Positions 33,318 through 42,128 of a stretch of 64,000 nucleotides of DNA are shown here, in pieces. The translations under genes were made by a program, and so were the position numbers. Each line of letters opens with the position of its first letter. Within the stretch, counting starts at the first letter, position 1. This DNA comes from Microbacterium aurantiacum (lineage in GTDB: Bacteria > Actinomycetota > Actinomycetes > Actinomycetales > Microbacteriaceae): NCBI RefSeq assembly GCF_021654035.1, contig NZ_JAJPDW010000003.1, forward strand, positions 186,001 through 250,000, read 5' to 3'. The notes beneath the pieces were generated by a model. That model searched no databases. It was not told where the DNA came from and saw only the letters and a list, made by a program, of their open reading frames with translations.

Positions 33318-34433
33318 TCAGGCGAGCGCGTCGGCGAGGTCGACCGCGCGCAGGTCGTGCGCAGCGGCGACCCCGGGATTGACCACGTGCCCGCCGTGGG
33401 TGTTGAGCCCCGACGCCAGCGCGGCGTCGGCGCGCAGCGCCTCGCGCCAGCCGCGACGGGCGATCTGGCGGATGTAGGGGAGCGTGGCGTTGGTGAGGGC
33501 GGAGGTGGAGGTGTTCGGCACCGCGCCGGGCATGTTCGCGACGCAGTAGAACACCGTGTCGTGGACCGCGAAGGTCGGGTCGGCGTGGGTCGTCGGGCGC
33601 GTGTCCTCGAAACAGCCGCCCTGATCGACGGCGATGTCCACGAGCACCGAGCCCGGTCGCATCCGCGACACCATCTCGTTGGTGACGAGCTTCGGCGCCT
33701 TCGCGCCCGGGATGAGGACGGAGCCGATCACGAGGTCGGACGCGACGACGGCGCGGTCGAGGTCGAGCGGATTCGACGCCGCCGTCTTCACACGCCCCTG
33801 GAAGTGGTCGTCGAGATGCCGCAGACGCGGGATGTTGGTGTCGAAGACGGTCACATCGGCACCCATACCGGCCGCGATCACGGCGGCGTTCGCTCCCGCG
33901 ACGCCGCCGCCGATGACCGTCACCGTGGCCGGGCGCGTTCCAGGCACACCCGACATGAGCAGGCCGCGGCCCCCGGCGGAGCGCATCAGGGTCGACGCGC
34001 CCACCATGGGTGCGAGCCGCCCGGCGACCTCGCTCATGGGCGCGAGAAGGGGCAGACCCCCGCCGGCGACCTGAACCGTCTCGTAGGCGATGGCCGTCAC
34101 GCCGTCCGTGATCAGACGCTCGGTGAGCGGACGGTCCGCGGCGAGGTGCAGATAGGTGAAGAGCACGAGGTCGTCACGGAAGTAGCCGTACTCGCTCGCG
34201 ATCGGCTCCTTCACCTTCAGCAGCAGCTCCGCGCGGGCCCAGACCTCGGCGGGATCGTCGAGGAGTGTGGCACCGGCCTCGTGGTACTCGGCATCCGGCA
34301 TCGAAGAGCCGGCGCCGGCGCCGGTCTGGACGATGACCTCGTGACCGGCGGCGACGAGATCGTGCACGCCCGGCGGGGTGAGAGCCACCCGATACTCGTT
34401 GTTCTTGACCTCGGTGGGGACGCTGATCCTCAT
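33318..34433 (-). CDS. ald: Alanine dehydrogenase
   Basis: NAD-dependent interconversion of L-alanine and pyruvate plus ammonia. Its 371 residues match the family length exactly. The N-terminus [20 protein letters not shown] carries the substrate-binding Arg, LLLKVKEP holds the catalytic lysine region, and HLAADRPL the catalytic His. The NAD fold starts at [14 protein letters not shown], and [20 protein letters not shown] follows. A ribosome site GAAAGGA precedes the ATG at 34433. It lies 56 bases downstream of asparaginase on the same strand, with a small hairpin (34471-34485) in between. Confidence 0.97.
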   Translation of the reverse strand: MRISVPTEVKNNEYRVALTPPGVHDLVAAGHEVIVQTGAGAGSSMPDAEYHEAGATLLDDPAEVWARAELLLKVKEPIASEYGYFRDDLVLFTYLHLAADRPLTERLITDGVTAIAYETVQVAGGGLPLLAPMSEVAGRLAPMVGASTLMRSAGGRGLLMSGVPGTRPATVTVIGGGVAGANAAVIAAGMGADVTVFDTNIPRLRHLDDHFQGRVKTAASNPLDLDRAVVASDLVIGSVLIPGAKAPKLVTNEMVSRMRPGSVLVDIAVDQGGCFEDTRPTTHADPTFAVHDTVFYCVANMPGAVPNTSTSALTNATLPYIRQIARRGWREALRADAALASGLNTHGGHVVNPGVAAAHDLRAVDLADALA

Positions 34434-34470
34434 CGTGCGATCCTTTCCGCTCCGCCGTTGGAGCGCTCGG

Positions 34471-34485
34471 GCTCCGGATCGGAGC
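34471..34485. other. Small hairpin between asparaginase and ald
   Basis: GCTCCG, a 3-base loop, CGGAGC in the 56-base spacer. There is no U-tract. It may attenuate read-through from asparaginase into ald or may be incidental. Confidence 0.3.
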
Positions 34486-34489
34486 GCCT

Positions 34490-35479
34490 CTAGAACGCGG
34501 GGCGGATGGCCCCGACGGTGCGATCGCCGCCGCTGAGCGACAGCGAGAGTCTGGTCATCGTCTCGGCGACGTCCGCCGGAGCGAGGGCCCCGGCGCGTTC
34601 GAGGAAGCGGAGCGCGACGGCGGTGGCCGCGCGGCCGTTCCCGTCGAGGATCTTCAACGCCACCGTCGTCCCGTCGGGGGCGACCATCACGAGAACCCCC
34701 TCGGCGCCGGTCTTGGCGAACACGCCGAGGCGCTCGATCGCGACGGTGTCGGGCCGGTCGGGGCCGTCGATCGTCCAGGGATGGCTGCGGACCGCCGCGA
34801 CCAGCGCCCCGGCGCTGCGGTGCAGGGCGAACGGCGACGACGGCGACGCCGTGCCGATGCGGTGGATCGCGCGTGCGAGCGCCGTCAGCGAGACGGGGTA
34901 CACCGGCGCGCCGCAGCCGTCGACGGCGACGCTTCCGACCTTCTCGCCGAGAAGCCGTTCCGCCGTCTCGCGGATCTGAGCCTGCAGCGGATGGGCCGGG
35001 TCGAGGTAGGTGGCGGTGTCCCACCCGTTGACGGCGCACGTGAGCAGCATCGCGGCATGCTTCCCGGAGCAGTTCATCCGGATGCGGGCGGGCGCGAGCC
35101 GCTCGCGTACGAGCTCGTCGCGCGTGGCGGTGTCGCCGGGCCAGGCCGGGGGGCACTGGAGCGCGTCCTCGCCGAGGCCCGCGGCGTCGAGGATGCCGCG
35201 GACGACGGCCACGTGCCGATCGGTGCCGGAGTGGCTGGCCGTCGCGAGTCCCAGGCGCTCCCCGTCCAGCGGTGCGCCCGCCGCGAGGAAGGCCAGAGCC
35301 TGGAGAGGCTTCAGGCTCGACCGGGGGAGGATCGGCGCATCGACGTCGCCGAGGCGGTCGCGCACCGTGCCGTCGGGGGCGAGCACCACGGCGACACCCA
35401 CGTGGCGGGACTCGACGAAGCCGCTGCGTTCCACGAGGGCGAGCTCGACGGCGTCGGCTGCGGAGAAGGTCTGCGGCAC
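34490..35479 (-). CDS. Asparaginase II family protein
   Basis: Hydrolyses L-asparagine to aspartate and ammonia by family assignment. The 329-residue product belongs to the Rhizobium-type asparaginase family rather than the AnsA/AnsB fold. Seen motifs are RSSLKPLQALAF, GLATASHSGTDRHV, MNCSGKHAAMLLTC, and VDGCGAPVYPVSL with paired Cys residues. The GTG start at 35479 lies 6 bases after TAGGCT on this strand, so it is leaderless. Ald downstream could dispose of or recycle amino groups; OsmC is divergent. Confidence 0.87.
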   Translation of the reverse strand: MPQTFSAADAVELALVERSGFVESRHVGVAVVLAPDGTVRDRLGDVDAPILPRSSLKPLQALAFLAAGAPLDGERLGLATASHSGTDRHVAVVRGILDAAGLGEDALQCPPAWPGDTATRDELVRERLAPARIRMNCSGKHAAMLLTCAVNGWDTATYLDPAHPLQAQIRETAERLLGEKVGSVAVDGCGAPVYPVSLTALARAIHRIGTASPSSPFALHRSAGALVAAVRSHPWTIDGPDRPDTVAIERLGVFAKTGAEGVLVMVAPDGTTVALKILDGNGRAATAVALRFLERAGALAPADVAETMTRLSLSLSGGDRTVGAIRPAF

Positions 35480-35485
35480 CGCACC

Positions 35486-35524
35486 AGCCTACCGCCGGGA
35501 CGTTCGGCACCCCCATGACAGACT
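35486..35524. promoter_or_regulatory. Compact divergent promoter pair (asparaginase / OsmC)
   Basis: On the minus strand TAGGCT (35491-35486) is followed 6 bases later by the asparaginase GTG. On the plus strand CAGACT (35519-35524) is followed 6 bases later by the OsmC ATG. Only 27 bases lie between the two -10 boxes, so their -35 regions overlap. Confidence 0.5.
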
Positions 35525-35530
35525 GTGCTC

Positions 35531-36007
35531 ATGTTCGGCGAGCATCGATACTCCGTCCGGGCGACCTGGACCGGAGACCGCGGCTCGGGGACGTCCGGAT
35601 ACCGCGACTACGACCGCTCGGTCACGCTGGTGGTGCCCGGCAAGCCGGAGCTGCCGGCATCCGCCGACAAGCCGTTCCGCGGCGATCCCGCCCGCTGGAA
35701 TCCCGAGGATCTGCTGCTGGCGGCGCTCAGCGAATGCCACCTGCTGTCGTACCTCCACGCGTGCGTCGGCGGAGGCGTCGTCGTCCTCGGGTACGAGGAC
35801 GACGCGACCGGGCTGATGGTCGAGGACGGTCGCGGGGGAGGCGCGTTCCGCGAGGTCGTCCTCCGTCCCCGCGTGACGGTGGCCGAGGAGTCCATGCGCG
35901 AGGCTGCGCAGTCCCTCCACGACCAGGCGCACGCCTGGTGCTTCATCGCCAACTCGGTGAACTTCCCGGTGCGGCACGAACCGACCGTCCTCGTCCGACC
36001 GCGGTGA
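35531..36007 (+). CDS. OsmC family protein
   Basis: A 158-residue OsmC/Ohr-fold protein, a family of thiol peroxidases acting on organic hydroperoxides. The two reactive cysteines are in LSECHLLSYLHACV (near residue 65) and HAWCFIANSVNFPV (near residue 140). The start is set at the ATG at 35531, 6 bases after the -10 hexamer, rather than the in-frame GTG at 35525 inside the promoter spacing. It is convergent with the acyltransferase, with a 6-base gap. Whether it acts as an organic hydroperoxide reductase or another OsmC subtype is not clear. Confidence 0.85.
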   Translation: MFGEHRYSVRATWTGDRGSGTSGYRDYDRSVTLVVPGKPELPASADKPFRGDPARWNPEDLLLAALSECHLLSYLHACVGGGVVVLGYEDDATGLMVEDGRGGGAFREVVLRPRVTVAEESMREAAQSLHDQAHAWCFIANSVNFPVRHEPTVLVRPR

Positions 36008-36013
36008 CCTCGC

Positions 36014-36802
36014 TCAGAGCCGTTCGTGCGGCAGGACCTGCTTGATGCGCTCGATCGGGTTCTGCGCGGGAACCTCGTTGTAGGCGCCGGCGAGCTCCTG
36101 TCCCGAGAGCGCGTGGATCGCGGCCATGATCTCGTCGGTCGCGCCCCGTCGCGCGCGACCCGACGTCGCGGGGCCGTGGTGGGACAGATCCAACGGCGTG
36201 CCGAACTTCACGGTGACGCGGTGGCGCAGGGAGGGCATCTTCGCACCCACCGGCATGACGGCATCCGTTCCGATGAGACCCACCGGGACGACGGGCGCAC
36301 CCGTCTGTAGTGCGAGGAAGGCGACGCCGGTGCGCCCCTTGTACAGCCGGCCGTCCAGGGACCGCGTGCCCTCGGGGTACAGCGCCACGGCGCGTCCCTC
36401 CTGCAGGATGCGGCGCTGCTGGTCGAGGGCGTCGAGGGCCGCCTGGCCCGCGCCGCGCTCGACGGGGATCGCCCCGATCGAGGTGAAGAACCAGCGGGAT
36501 CCGGCGCTTTCGAAGTAGCTCGACTTGGCGAGGAAGTGCACCGGACGCGGGGCGGCGACGGGGATGGCGATCGAATCGAGGAACGACAGGTGGTTGCTCG
36601 CGAAGATCACGGGACCGTGGCGGGGGACCAGGTCCCGACCTTCCACGCGCGGACGGTAGAGCAGGCGACCGAGGGTGGAGATCGCGAACCGGCCGATCGC
36701 GTACGTCGCCCCCATCTTCCGCGCCGAATCCGGCGTCGCGTCCGCGGCGGACGCGGGGGTCTGAGAGTCGTCCTCGGGGGTGGCTGCCGGGTCCGATGTC
36801 AC
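36014..36802 (-). CDS. 1-acyl-sn-glycerol-3-phosphate acyltransferase-like protein
   Basis: PlsC-family acyltransferase of 262 residues, likely involved in phospholipid synthesis at the membrane. The HX4D catalytic motif is in SNHLSFLDSIAI (near residue 70), the acceptor-binding YPEGTRS is near residue 143, and VVPVGLIGTDAVMP follows. The N-terminal ~30 residues are a disordered Ala/Pro/Asp tail. The GTG at 36802 lies 6 bases after TACCCT on this strand (36814-36809), so the mRNA is probably leaderless. It is divergent from the FKBP lipoprotein. Confidence 0.85.
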   Translation of the reverse strand: MTSDPAATPEDDSQTPASAADATPDSARKMGATYAIGRFAISTLGRLLYRPRVEGRDLVPRHGPVIFASNHLSFLDSIAIPVAAPRPVHFLAKSSYFESAGSRWFFTSIGAIPVERGAGQAALDALDQQRRILQEGRAVALYPEGTRSLDGRLYKGRTGVAFLALQTGAPVVPVGLIGTDAVMPVGAKMPSLRHRVTVKFGTPLDLSHHGPATSGRARRGATDEIMAAIHALSGQELAGAYNEVPAQNPIERIKQVLPHERL

Positions 36803-36918
36803 CCGACGAGGGTACTCCGGATCGCATTCTCACGGGGGAATGCCCGTACTCCCAGCACAGACAAAGAAAAAGTGCGCGAAGATGAACACTCCCGTTCTCA
36901 ACTTCCGAGGTCTTTTCC

Positions 36919-37869
36919 GTGCGCTTCCGCCCGCTTGCCGCTCTGTCCTTCGCCGCCCTGACGGCCCTCGCCCTCACCGGATGCGCCGGCGGCGCACCGG
37001 AGGCGACTCCGACGGCCACCGAGGCCGCAGCCGGCGACCTGTGCGCCGTCGCCGCACCGACGGGCGACGTCGTCAGCTCGATCACGGTGGACGGCGAGGT
37101 CGGCGAGAGTGCGACCGCGACGTTCGAGGCGCCGCTGGAGTTCACCAGCGCGGAGCGCGAGGTCCTCGTGGAGGGCGACGGCGCCGCGATCTCTGACGGC
37201 GACTACGTCTCGTACGCGCTCGCCGTCTTCGACGCCGCGACCGGAGAGAGCCTGCAGGAAGGCGGCTTCGGCGGTGCGGCCCTCCCCGCCATGCCGATCA
37301 CCCTCGGTTCCGGTGCGGACTTCTACTTCGGATGCGCCACCGAAGGCTCGCGCGTCGTGGTGACGGTGCCCGACACGACCGGCGCCTCCGCCGGTCAGGT
37401 CTACGTCATCGACGTGCTGGGCGTGACCCCGGCGGACGAATGGTGTGCGGTGGCCGAGCCCGGTCCCGACTTCCCGACCGTGGAGTTCGACGGCGAGGGC
37501 GTCCCGACGATCACCATCGCGGATGCCGAGCCGCCGGCCGAGGTCCAGCTCGAGGTCCTCGAAGAAGGCGACGGCGCCGTGGTCGAGCCCGGCGACAACG
37601 TCACGGTGGACTACACCGGCGTGAAGTGGAGCGACGGAACCGTCTTCGACTCGAGCTGGGAGCGCGGCGAGCCCGCGACCTTCTCCACCCTCGGTGTCGT
37701 GAGCGGCTTCCAGCGCGCGCTGGAGGGCCAGACCGTGGGGTCGACCGTCGTGGTCGCCATGCCGCCCACGTGCGGCTACGGCGACACCGGATCCAGCACC
37801 CATGAGCTGGCCGGGGAGACCCTGGTCTTCGTCGTCGACATCATCGACGCCGCCCGCGCACAGCAGTAA
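36919..37869 (+). CDS. FKBP-type peptidyl-prolyl isomerase lipoprotein
   Basis: Secreted, lipid-anchored peptidyl-prolyl isomerase of 316 residues. The signal peptide RFRPLAALSFAALTALALTGC ends in a lipobox LTGC, with the lipidated Cys near residue 21. The C-terminal ~100 residues are a clear FKBP domain (GDNVTVDYTGVKWSDGTVFDSSWERG, VSGFQRALEGQTVGS, MPPTCGYGD). The middle (~60-190) resembles a second, diverged FKBP-like domain (VSYALAVFDAATGESL). The GTG start follows GAGG at a workable distance. Probably helps fold exported proteins. Confidence 0.88.
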   Translation: MRFRPLAALSFAALTALALTGCAGGAPEATPTATEAAAGDLCAVAAPTGDVVSSITVDGEVGESATATFEAPLEFTSAEREVLVEGDGAAISDGDYVSYALAVFDAATGESLQEGGFGGAALPAMPITLGSGADFYFGCATEGSRVVVTVPDTTGASAGQVYVIDVLGVTPADEWCAVAEPGPDFPTVEFDGEGVPTITIADAEPPAEVQLEVLEEGDGAVVEPGDNVTVDYTGVKWSDGTVFDSSWERGEPATFSTLGVVSGFQRALEGQTVGSTVVVAMPPTCGYGDTGSSTHELAGETLVFVVDIIDAARAQQ

Positions 37870-37888
37870 GGCGCGGTCGGCGCGGCGC

Positions 37889-37894
37889 TAGGCT
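37889..37894 (+). promoter_or_regulatory. -10 hexamer for leaderless dxr mRNA
   Basis: TAGGCT, 6 bases, then the dxr ATG at 37901. It lies in the 31-base gap after the FKBP gene. Confidence 0.55.
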
Positions 37895-37900
37895 GGCCCG

Positions 37901-38983
37901 ATGCGACGCGTCATCGTCCTCGGCTCCACCGGTTCCATCGGCACCCAGGCTCTGGACGTGATCCGGGCAAACCCAGAGCGCTTCGAGGTGGTCGGCCTGT
38001 CCGCCTTCTCCCGCGCGGACGAGATGCGCGCCCAGGCGGCGGAGTTCCATGTTGAGCACGTCGCCGTCGGCGCCGCGGAGGCGGAGCAGCTCGTCGCCGA
38101 TGTCGACGCGGATGTCGTCCTCAACGGCATCACCGGGTCGGTCGGACTCGGTCCGACCCTGGCCGCCCTGGCGGCAGGTCGGACCCTGGCGCTGGCGAAC
38201 AAGGAATCTCTGATCGTCGGCGGAGAGCTCGTCACCCGGGTCGCGGCGCCCGGTCAGATCGTCCCGGTCGATTCGGAGCACTCCGCGATCGCGCAGGCGC
38301 TCCGCAGCGGCACTCCCGCCGAGGTGCGCCGGCTCATCCTGACGGCATCCGGTGGTCCGTTCCGCGGGCGCGATCGCGCCTCGCTCGAGACGGTGACTCC
38401 CGCCGAGGCGCTCGCGCATCCCACCTGGGACATGGGTCGCGTGGTCACGACGAACTCCGCGACGCTCGTGAACAAAGGGCTCGAGGTCATCGAGGCGCAC
38501 CTGCTCTTCGACGTCGACTACGCCGACATCGATGTCGTCGTCCACCCCCAGTCGATCGTCCACTCGATGGTCGAGTTCGTAGACGGGTCCACCATCGCCC
38601 AGGCGTCGCCTCCGGACATGCGGCTGCCGATCTCGCTGGGTCTTGACTGGCCGCACCGTGTGGCCGGTGTGGGCAGGCCGCTCGATTTCACGGCCGCCAC
38701 CGCGTGGACGTTCGAGCCCCTCGACGAGGACGCCTTCCCCGCGGTGCGCCTCGCGAAGCACGTCGGTCGGGCCGGCGGCACCCATCCCGCGGTGTTCAAC
38801 GCCGCGAACGAGCAGGCCGTCGACGCGTTCCACGAGGGCCGGATCGGCTTCCCCGGGATCGTGGAGACGATCGAGCGCGTGCTCGACGCGCATTCGGCGC
38901 CCGACGAGCTCACCCGTGAGACGCTCGCCGAGGCGGAGCGGTGGGCGCGCGAGACCGCCGATCGGATGATCGCGAAGGCCTGA
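37901..38983 (+). CDS. dxr: 1-deoxy-D-xylulose-5-phosphate reductoisomerase
   Basis: Second enzyme of the MEP isoprenoid pathway: NADPH-dependent conversion of DXP to MEP. The 360-residue protein has the NADPH motif [15 protein letters not shown] at the N-terminus, [14 protein letters not shown], the metal-binding [21 protein letters not shown], and HPTWDMG. Length is slightly short of E. coli (398), as usual. rip and ispG follow on the same strand but are separated by two opposite-strand genes. Confidence 0.96.
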   Translation: MRRVIVLGSTGSIGTQALDVIRANPERFEVVGLSAFSRADEMRAQAAEFHVEHVAVGAAEAEQLVADVDADVVLNGITGSVGLGPTLAALAAGRTLALANKESLIVGGELVTRVAAPGQIVPVDSEHSAIAQALRSGTPAEVRRLILTASGGPFRGRDRASLETVTPAEALAHPTWDMGRVVTTNSATLVNKGLEVIEAHLLFDVDYADIDVVVHPQSIVHSMVEFVDGSTIAQASPPDMRLPISLGLDWPHRVAGVGRPLDFTAATAWTFEPLDEDAFPAVRLAKHVGRAGGTHPAVFNAANEQAVDAFHEGRIGFPGIVETIERVLDAHSAPDELTRETLAEAERWARETADRMIAKA

Positions 38984-39004
38984 CCTCCGCAGGTCTTGGT
39001 CGGC

Positions 39005-40657
39005 TCAGGCCGGTCGGAGCGGATCCGAGGCGGGAGTGGAGTCCTCCGGGTACGGCACCGGCCACGCCGGTTCCGGCACCGGCCACCCGGCATCCCGCAG
39101 CGCGCGGCGGGCGAGTTCCCTGGCGGAGTACGGCGTCCGCACGCCCCGGATGTCGCGGTAGTCCTGGTGCCCGGGACCGGCCCACAGGATCGCGTCGCCG
39201 TCACCGACGAGGGCGACCGCCTCCCGGATCGCGCGCTCCGGCGGCGAGGATTCGTGGATCTCGGCATCGGGTCGTGCGCGCCGCGCCCCCTCGATGAGCG
39301 TCGCGCGGATGCCGTCGGGATCCTCGTGCCGGGGGTGGTGATCGGTGACCACCAGGATGTCGCTGCCGAGCACGGCGGTGCGCCCCATGTCGTGACGCTT
39401 GGTCTTGTCGCGGTCGCCGTCCGCGCCGAAGAGCATGACGACGCGGCCGGGGGTCACCCGGCGCACGGCCGCGAGCGTCTTCTCGAAGGCATCCGGGGAG
39501 TGTCCGAAATCCACGAAGACCGCCGGGCCCCGCTCGCCCGAGACCAGCTGGGTGCGCCCCGGCAGAAACGCCCGGATCCGGCCGCCGTCGAGTGCCGCGA
39601 CGAGGCGCTCCCACGGGTAGCCGCCCTCGAGGATCATCACGATCGCGAGCCCCGCGTTGGCGGCCATGTGGCGTCCGATCACGGGGACCACCGTCGTGAG
39701 CGCACGACCGTCCTTCGCCGCGAGACGGAAGCGGGTGCCGTCCTTGCGCTCCTCCAGGATCTCCACGGTCCAGTCCGCCGCGGCCGCGGCATCCGGGTCA
39801 TCGGCGATCGCCGGGGTCCCCACGGTGACCGCGGGCACCTCGCAGCGCTCCCGCACCTCGGCTCCGGTGGCGGCGTCGACGCAGATCACGGCGCGACGCG
39901 CGCGATCGGCGCGGAACAGCGGCATCTTCGCCTCGAAGTACTCGCGCATGTCGGCGTAGTCGTCGAGGTGGTCGTGGGTGAGGTTGGTGAACCCGGCAAC
40001 GTCGAACACGATGCCGTCGACGCGCCGGCGGCTGAGGGCCTGCGCGCTGACCTCTACGGCGACGGCCTCGACGCCGCGCTCGCGCATGAGCGCCAGGAGC
40101 GCGTGCATCTCGTATGCCTCGGGCGTGGTCAGGCGCGACACGATGATCTCGCCCGCGATGTGACGCTCCGCGGTGGACGACAGACCGGTGACGGCGCCGA
40201 GCTGCTCGAGGATGCCCTCCAGCAGATGCGACACGCTGGTTTTCCCGTTCGTCCCGGTCGTGCCGAACAGGATCGGCAGGTCGTCGTCCCGACCGGTGCC
40301 GTACACCCAGGCCGAGAGGGCACCGAGCACGGCCCGCGGGTCGTCGACCACGAGGACCGGCAACGCGGATGCCGACGCGAGGGCCGCGCCCGCGGCATCC
40401 GTCATCACCGCGACGGCGCCGCGTGCGGCCGCATCCTCGACGAACTCCGCGCCGTGGCGATTGACCCCTCGGGTCGCGACGAACAGGTCGCCGGGCCGCA
40501 GGTCGCCGGTGGCGAGGGTCAGTCCGTGGATCGTCACGCCGTCCGCCTCCCCGTCGACGTCGGCGGCGAAGGCGTCTGCGAGAGCACGCAGGCTCACGGC
40601 GGGTGCGGTGCTCGGTCGGAGCACGGGAGGCAGGTTCGAGGAAGCGTCGCTGGGCAT
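39005..40657 (-). CDS. MurE-like Mur ligase (UDP-MurNAc-dipeptide ligase family)
   Basis: ATP-dependent ligase of the MurE family, 550 residues. The three Mur domains are seen: an N-terminal UDP-binding part (LTLATGDLRPGDLFVATRG), a central ATPase part with GTTGTNGKTS and the carbamoylated-lysine segment EAKMPLF, and a C-terminal part with NAGLAIVMILEGG and FGADGDRDKTKR. The residue-3 specificity motif, DNPR in diaminopimelate-adding enzymes, reads HHPR here (TDHHPRHEDP, ~438-446). The added amino acid may therefore not be meso-DAP, which would suit the B-type peptidoglycan of Microbacteriaceae. It is not in a division/cell-wall cluster, so it may be a second Mur ligase. Confidence 0.82.
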   Translation of the reverse strand: MPSDASSNLPPVLRPSTAPAVSLRALADAFAADVDGEADGVTIHGLTLATGDLRPGDLFVATRGVNRHGAEFVEDAAARGAVAVMTDAAGAALASASALPVLVVDDPRAVLGALSAWVYGTGRDDDLPILFGTTGTNGKTSVSHLLEGILEQLGAVTGLSSTAERHIAGEIIVSRLTTPEAYEMHALLALMRERGVEAVAVEVSAQALSRRRVDGIVFDVAGFTNLTHDHLDDYADMREYFEAKMPLFRADRARRAVICVDAATGAEVRERCEVPAVTVGTPAIADDPDAAAAADWTVEILEERKDGTRFRLAAKDGRALTTVVPVIGRHMAANAGLAIVMILEGGYPWERLVAALDGGRIRAFLPGRTQLVSGERGPAVFVDFGHSPDAFEKTLAAVRRVTPGRVVMLFGADGDRDKTKRHDMGRTAVLGSDILVVTDHHPRHEDPDGIRATLIEGARRARPDAEIHESSPPERAIREAVALVGDGDAILWAGPGHQDYRDIRGVRTPYSARELARRALRDAGWPVPEPAWPVPYPEDSTPASDPLRPA

Positions 40658-40756
40658 GGCGCTCCCATCTTCTCACCCGCTCCGGGTGGGACGGGATCGG
40701 TGCGGCGCAACCGGTCGCGCTCCGATGGTCACGGCCGATTCAAAGGCGGGCGGGGG

Positions 40757-40762
40757 TAGCGT
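40757..40762 (+). promoter_or_regulatory. -10 hexamer for leaderless rip mRNA
   Basis: TAGCGT, 6 bases, then GTG at 40769. The 111-base divergent gap to the MurE-like gene holds nothing else that I recognise. Confidence 0.55.
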
Positions 40763-40768
40763 GAGCGC

Positions 40769-42112
40769 GTGGAAGTGATCGCGTTCGTCGTGGGAGTCGT
40801 GCTGCTGGTCGTGGGGCTCGCCGTCTCGATCGCCCTGCACGAGCTCGGCCACCTGTGGCCGGCGAAGGCGTTCGGCGTCCGCGTCGGCCAGTACATGATC
40901 GGCTTCGGGCCGACGCTCTTCTCCCGCCGTCGCGGCGAGACCGAGTACGGCGTCAAGGCCATTCCGCTCGGCGGCTACATCTCGATGGCGGGCATGTACC
41001 CGCCGTCGCCGAAGGAGCAGGCCGCCCGCGCCGCGGGGGAGCGCACGGGACGCGCCGGCGGCGGATTCTTCGCCACCATGGTCCAGGATGCCCGCGCCGC
41101 CAACGACGAGACCCTCGACGGCGACGGCGACCCTCGGGTGTTCTACCGCCTTCCCGTCTGGAAGCGCGTCGTGATCATGCTCGGCGGACCCGTGATGAAC
41201 CTCCTCTTCGCGGTGTTCCTGTTCGCGCTCCTCTTCTCCGGCATCGGCGTGCAGACCGCCACGACGACCGTCGCGAGCGTCAGCGAGTGCGTCATCCCCG
41301 CCGGGGAGGAGCGCACCACGTGCGCGGCGTCCGATCCCGCAGCCCCCGCGGCCGCCGCCGGCATCGAGCCGGGGGACGTCGTCGTCGAGGTGGCCGGGCA
41401 GCCGGTGGAGACCTTCGCCGAGATGACGTCGCTCATCCGCTCGTCCCCGGGTGAGCCGCTGACGCTCGTCGTCGAACGCGACGGGGAGCAGCGGAGCGTC
41501 CGACTCACACCGGCGTCCGTGGAGCAGCCGGTCGTCGACGACCTGGGCCGCGCGGTGACCGACGCGGACGGCGCCGTCGTCACCGAGACGGTGGGGATCG
41601 CCGGCATCCGTCAGGAGTCCGCCTACGTCCGCCAGCCGATCTGGACGGGCCCCCAGACGGCCGTCGAGAACGTCGGTGCCGTCGCCGGGATCATCTGGCA
41701 GCTGCCGGTGAAGGTGTGGGAGACCGGTGCGACCCTCATCACGGGCGAGGAGCGCGACCCCAACGGGCCGTTGAGCGTCGTCGGTGCGGGAGTGCTCGCG
41801 GGCGAGGTCGCCTCCGCCGAGGCGCCGGTCCTGAACCGTGTGGCGGGTCTGCTGTCGCTTCTGGCATCGCTGAACATCGCCCTGTTCGTCTTCAACCTGC
41901 TGCCTCTCCTGCCGCTCGACGGGGGACACGTCGTGGTGGCGCTGTGGGACGGCATCAAGCGCGCGTGGGCGAAGATCACGAACCGCCCGCCGCCGAAGCC
42001 GGTGGACGCCACCAAGCTGGTCCCGGTCACTTTCGTCGTCTTCATCGCCCTGGTGGTGATGGGCGGCGTGCTGATCCTCACCGATATCGTCAACCCGCTC
42101 TCGCTCTTCTGA
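40769..42112 (+). CDS. Site-2 (M50) intramembrane zinc protease, Rip1/RseP type
   Basis: Membrane metalloprotease that cleaves single-pass substrates such as anti-sigma factors; 447 residues. The zinc motif HELGH is at residues 24-28 in the first helix, and the third ligand is in the C-terminal LLPLLPLDGGH. A PDZ domain occupies the middle (IEPGDVVVEVAGQPVETFAEMTSLI). In mycobacteria the orthologous rip lies between dxr and ispG, as here, which supports the identification. The GTG start is set by the -10 hexamer 6 bases upstream. Confidence 0.93.
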   Translation: MEVIAFVVGVVLLVVGLAVSIALHELGHLWPAKAFGVRVGQYMIGFGPTLFSRRRGETEYGVKAIPLGGYISMAGMYPPSPKEQAARAAGERTGRAGGGFFATMVQDARAANDETLDGDGDPRVFYRLPVWKRVVIMLGGPVMNLLFAVFLFALLFSGIGVQTATTTVASVSECVIPAGEERTTCAASDPAAPAAAAGIEPGDVVVEVAGQPVETFAEMTSLIRSSPGEPLTLVVERDGEQRSVRLTPASVEQPVVDDLGRAVTDADGAVVTETVGIAGIRQESAYVRQPIWTGPQTAVENVGAVAGIIWQLPVKVWETGATLITGEERDPNGPLSVVGAGVLAGEVASAEAPVLNRVAGLLSLLASLNIALFVFNLLPLLPLDGGHVVVALWDGIKRAWAKITNRPPPKPVDATKLVPVTFVVFIALVVMGGVLILTDIVNPLSLF

Positions 42113-42128
42113 GCGCGGGCGGGCCGGG

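Noticed and set aside
33118..33477. ORFs within the 33 kb repeat region
   Set aside because: They run through two nearly identical repeats, have no ribosome site, and translate to Arg/Pro/Gly-rich sequence without family resemblance.
36882..36921. ATG at 36882 as an earlier start of the FKBP lipoprotein
   Set aside because: It is out of frame with the gene; the GTG at 36919 gives a perfect lipoprotein signal peptide.
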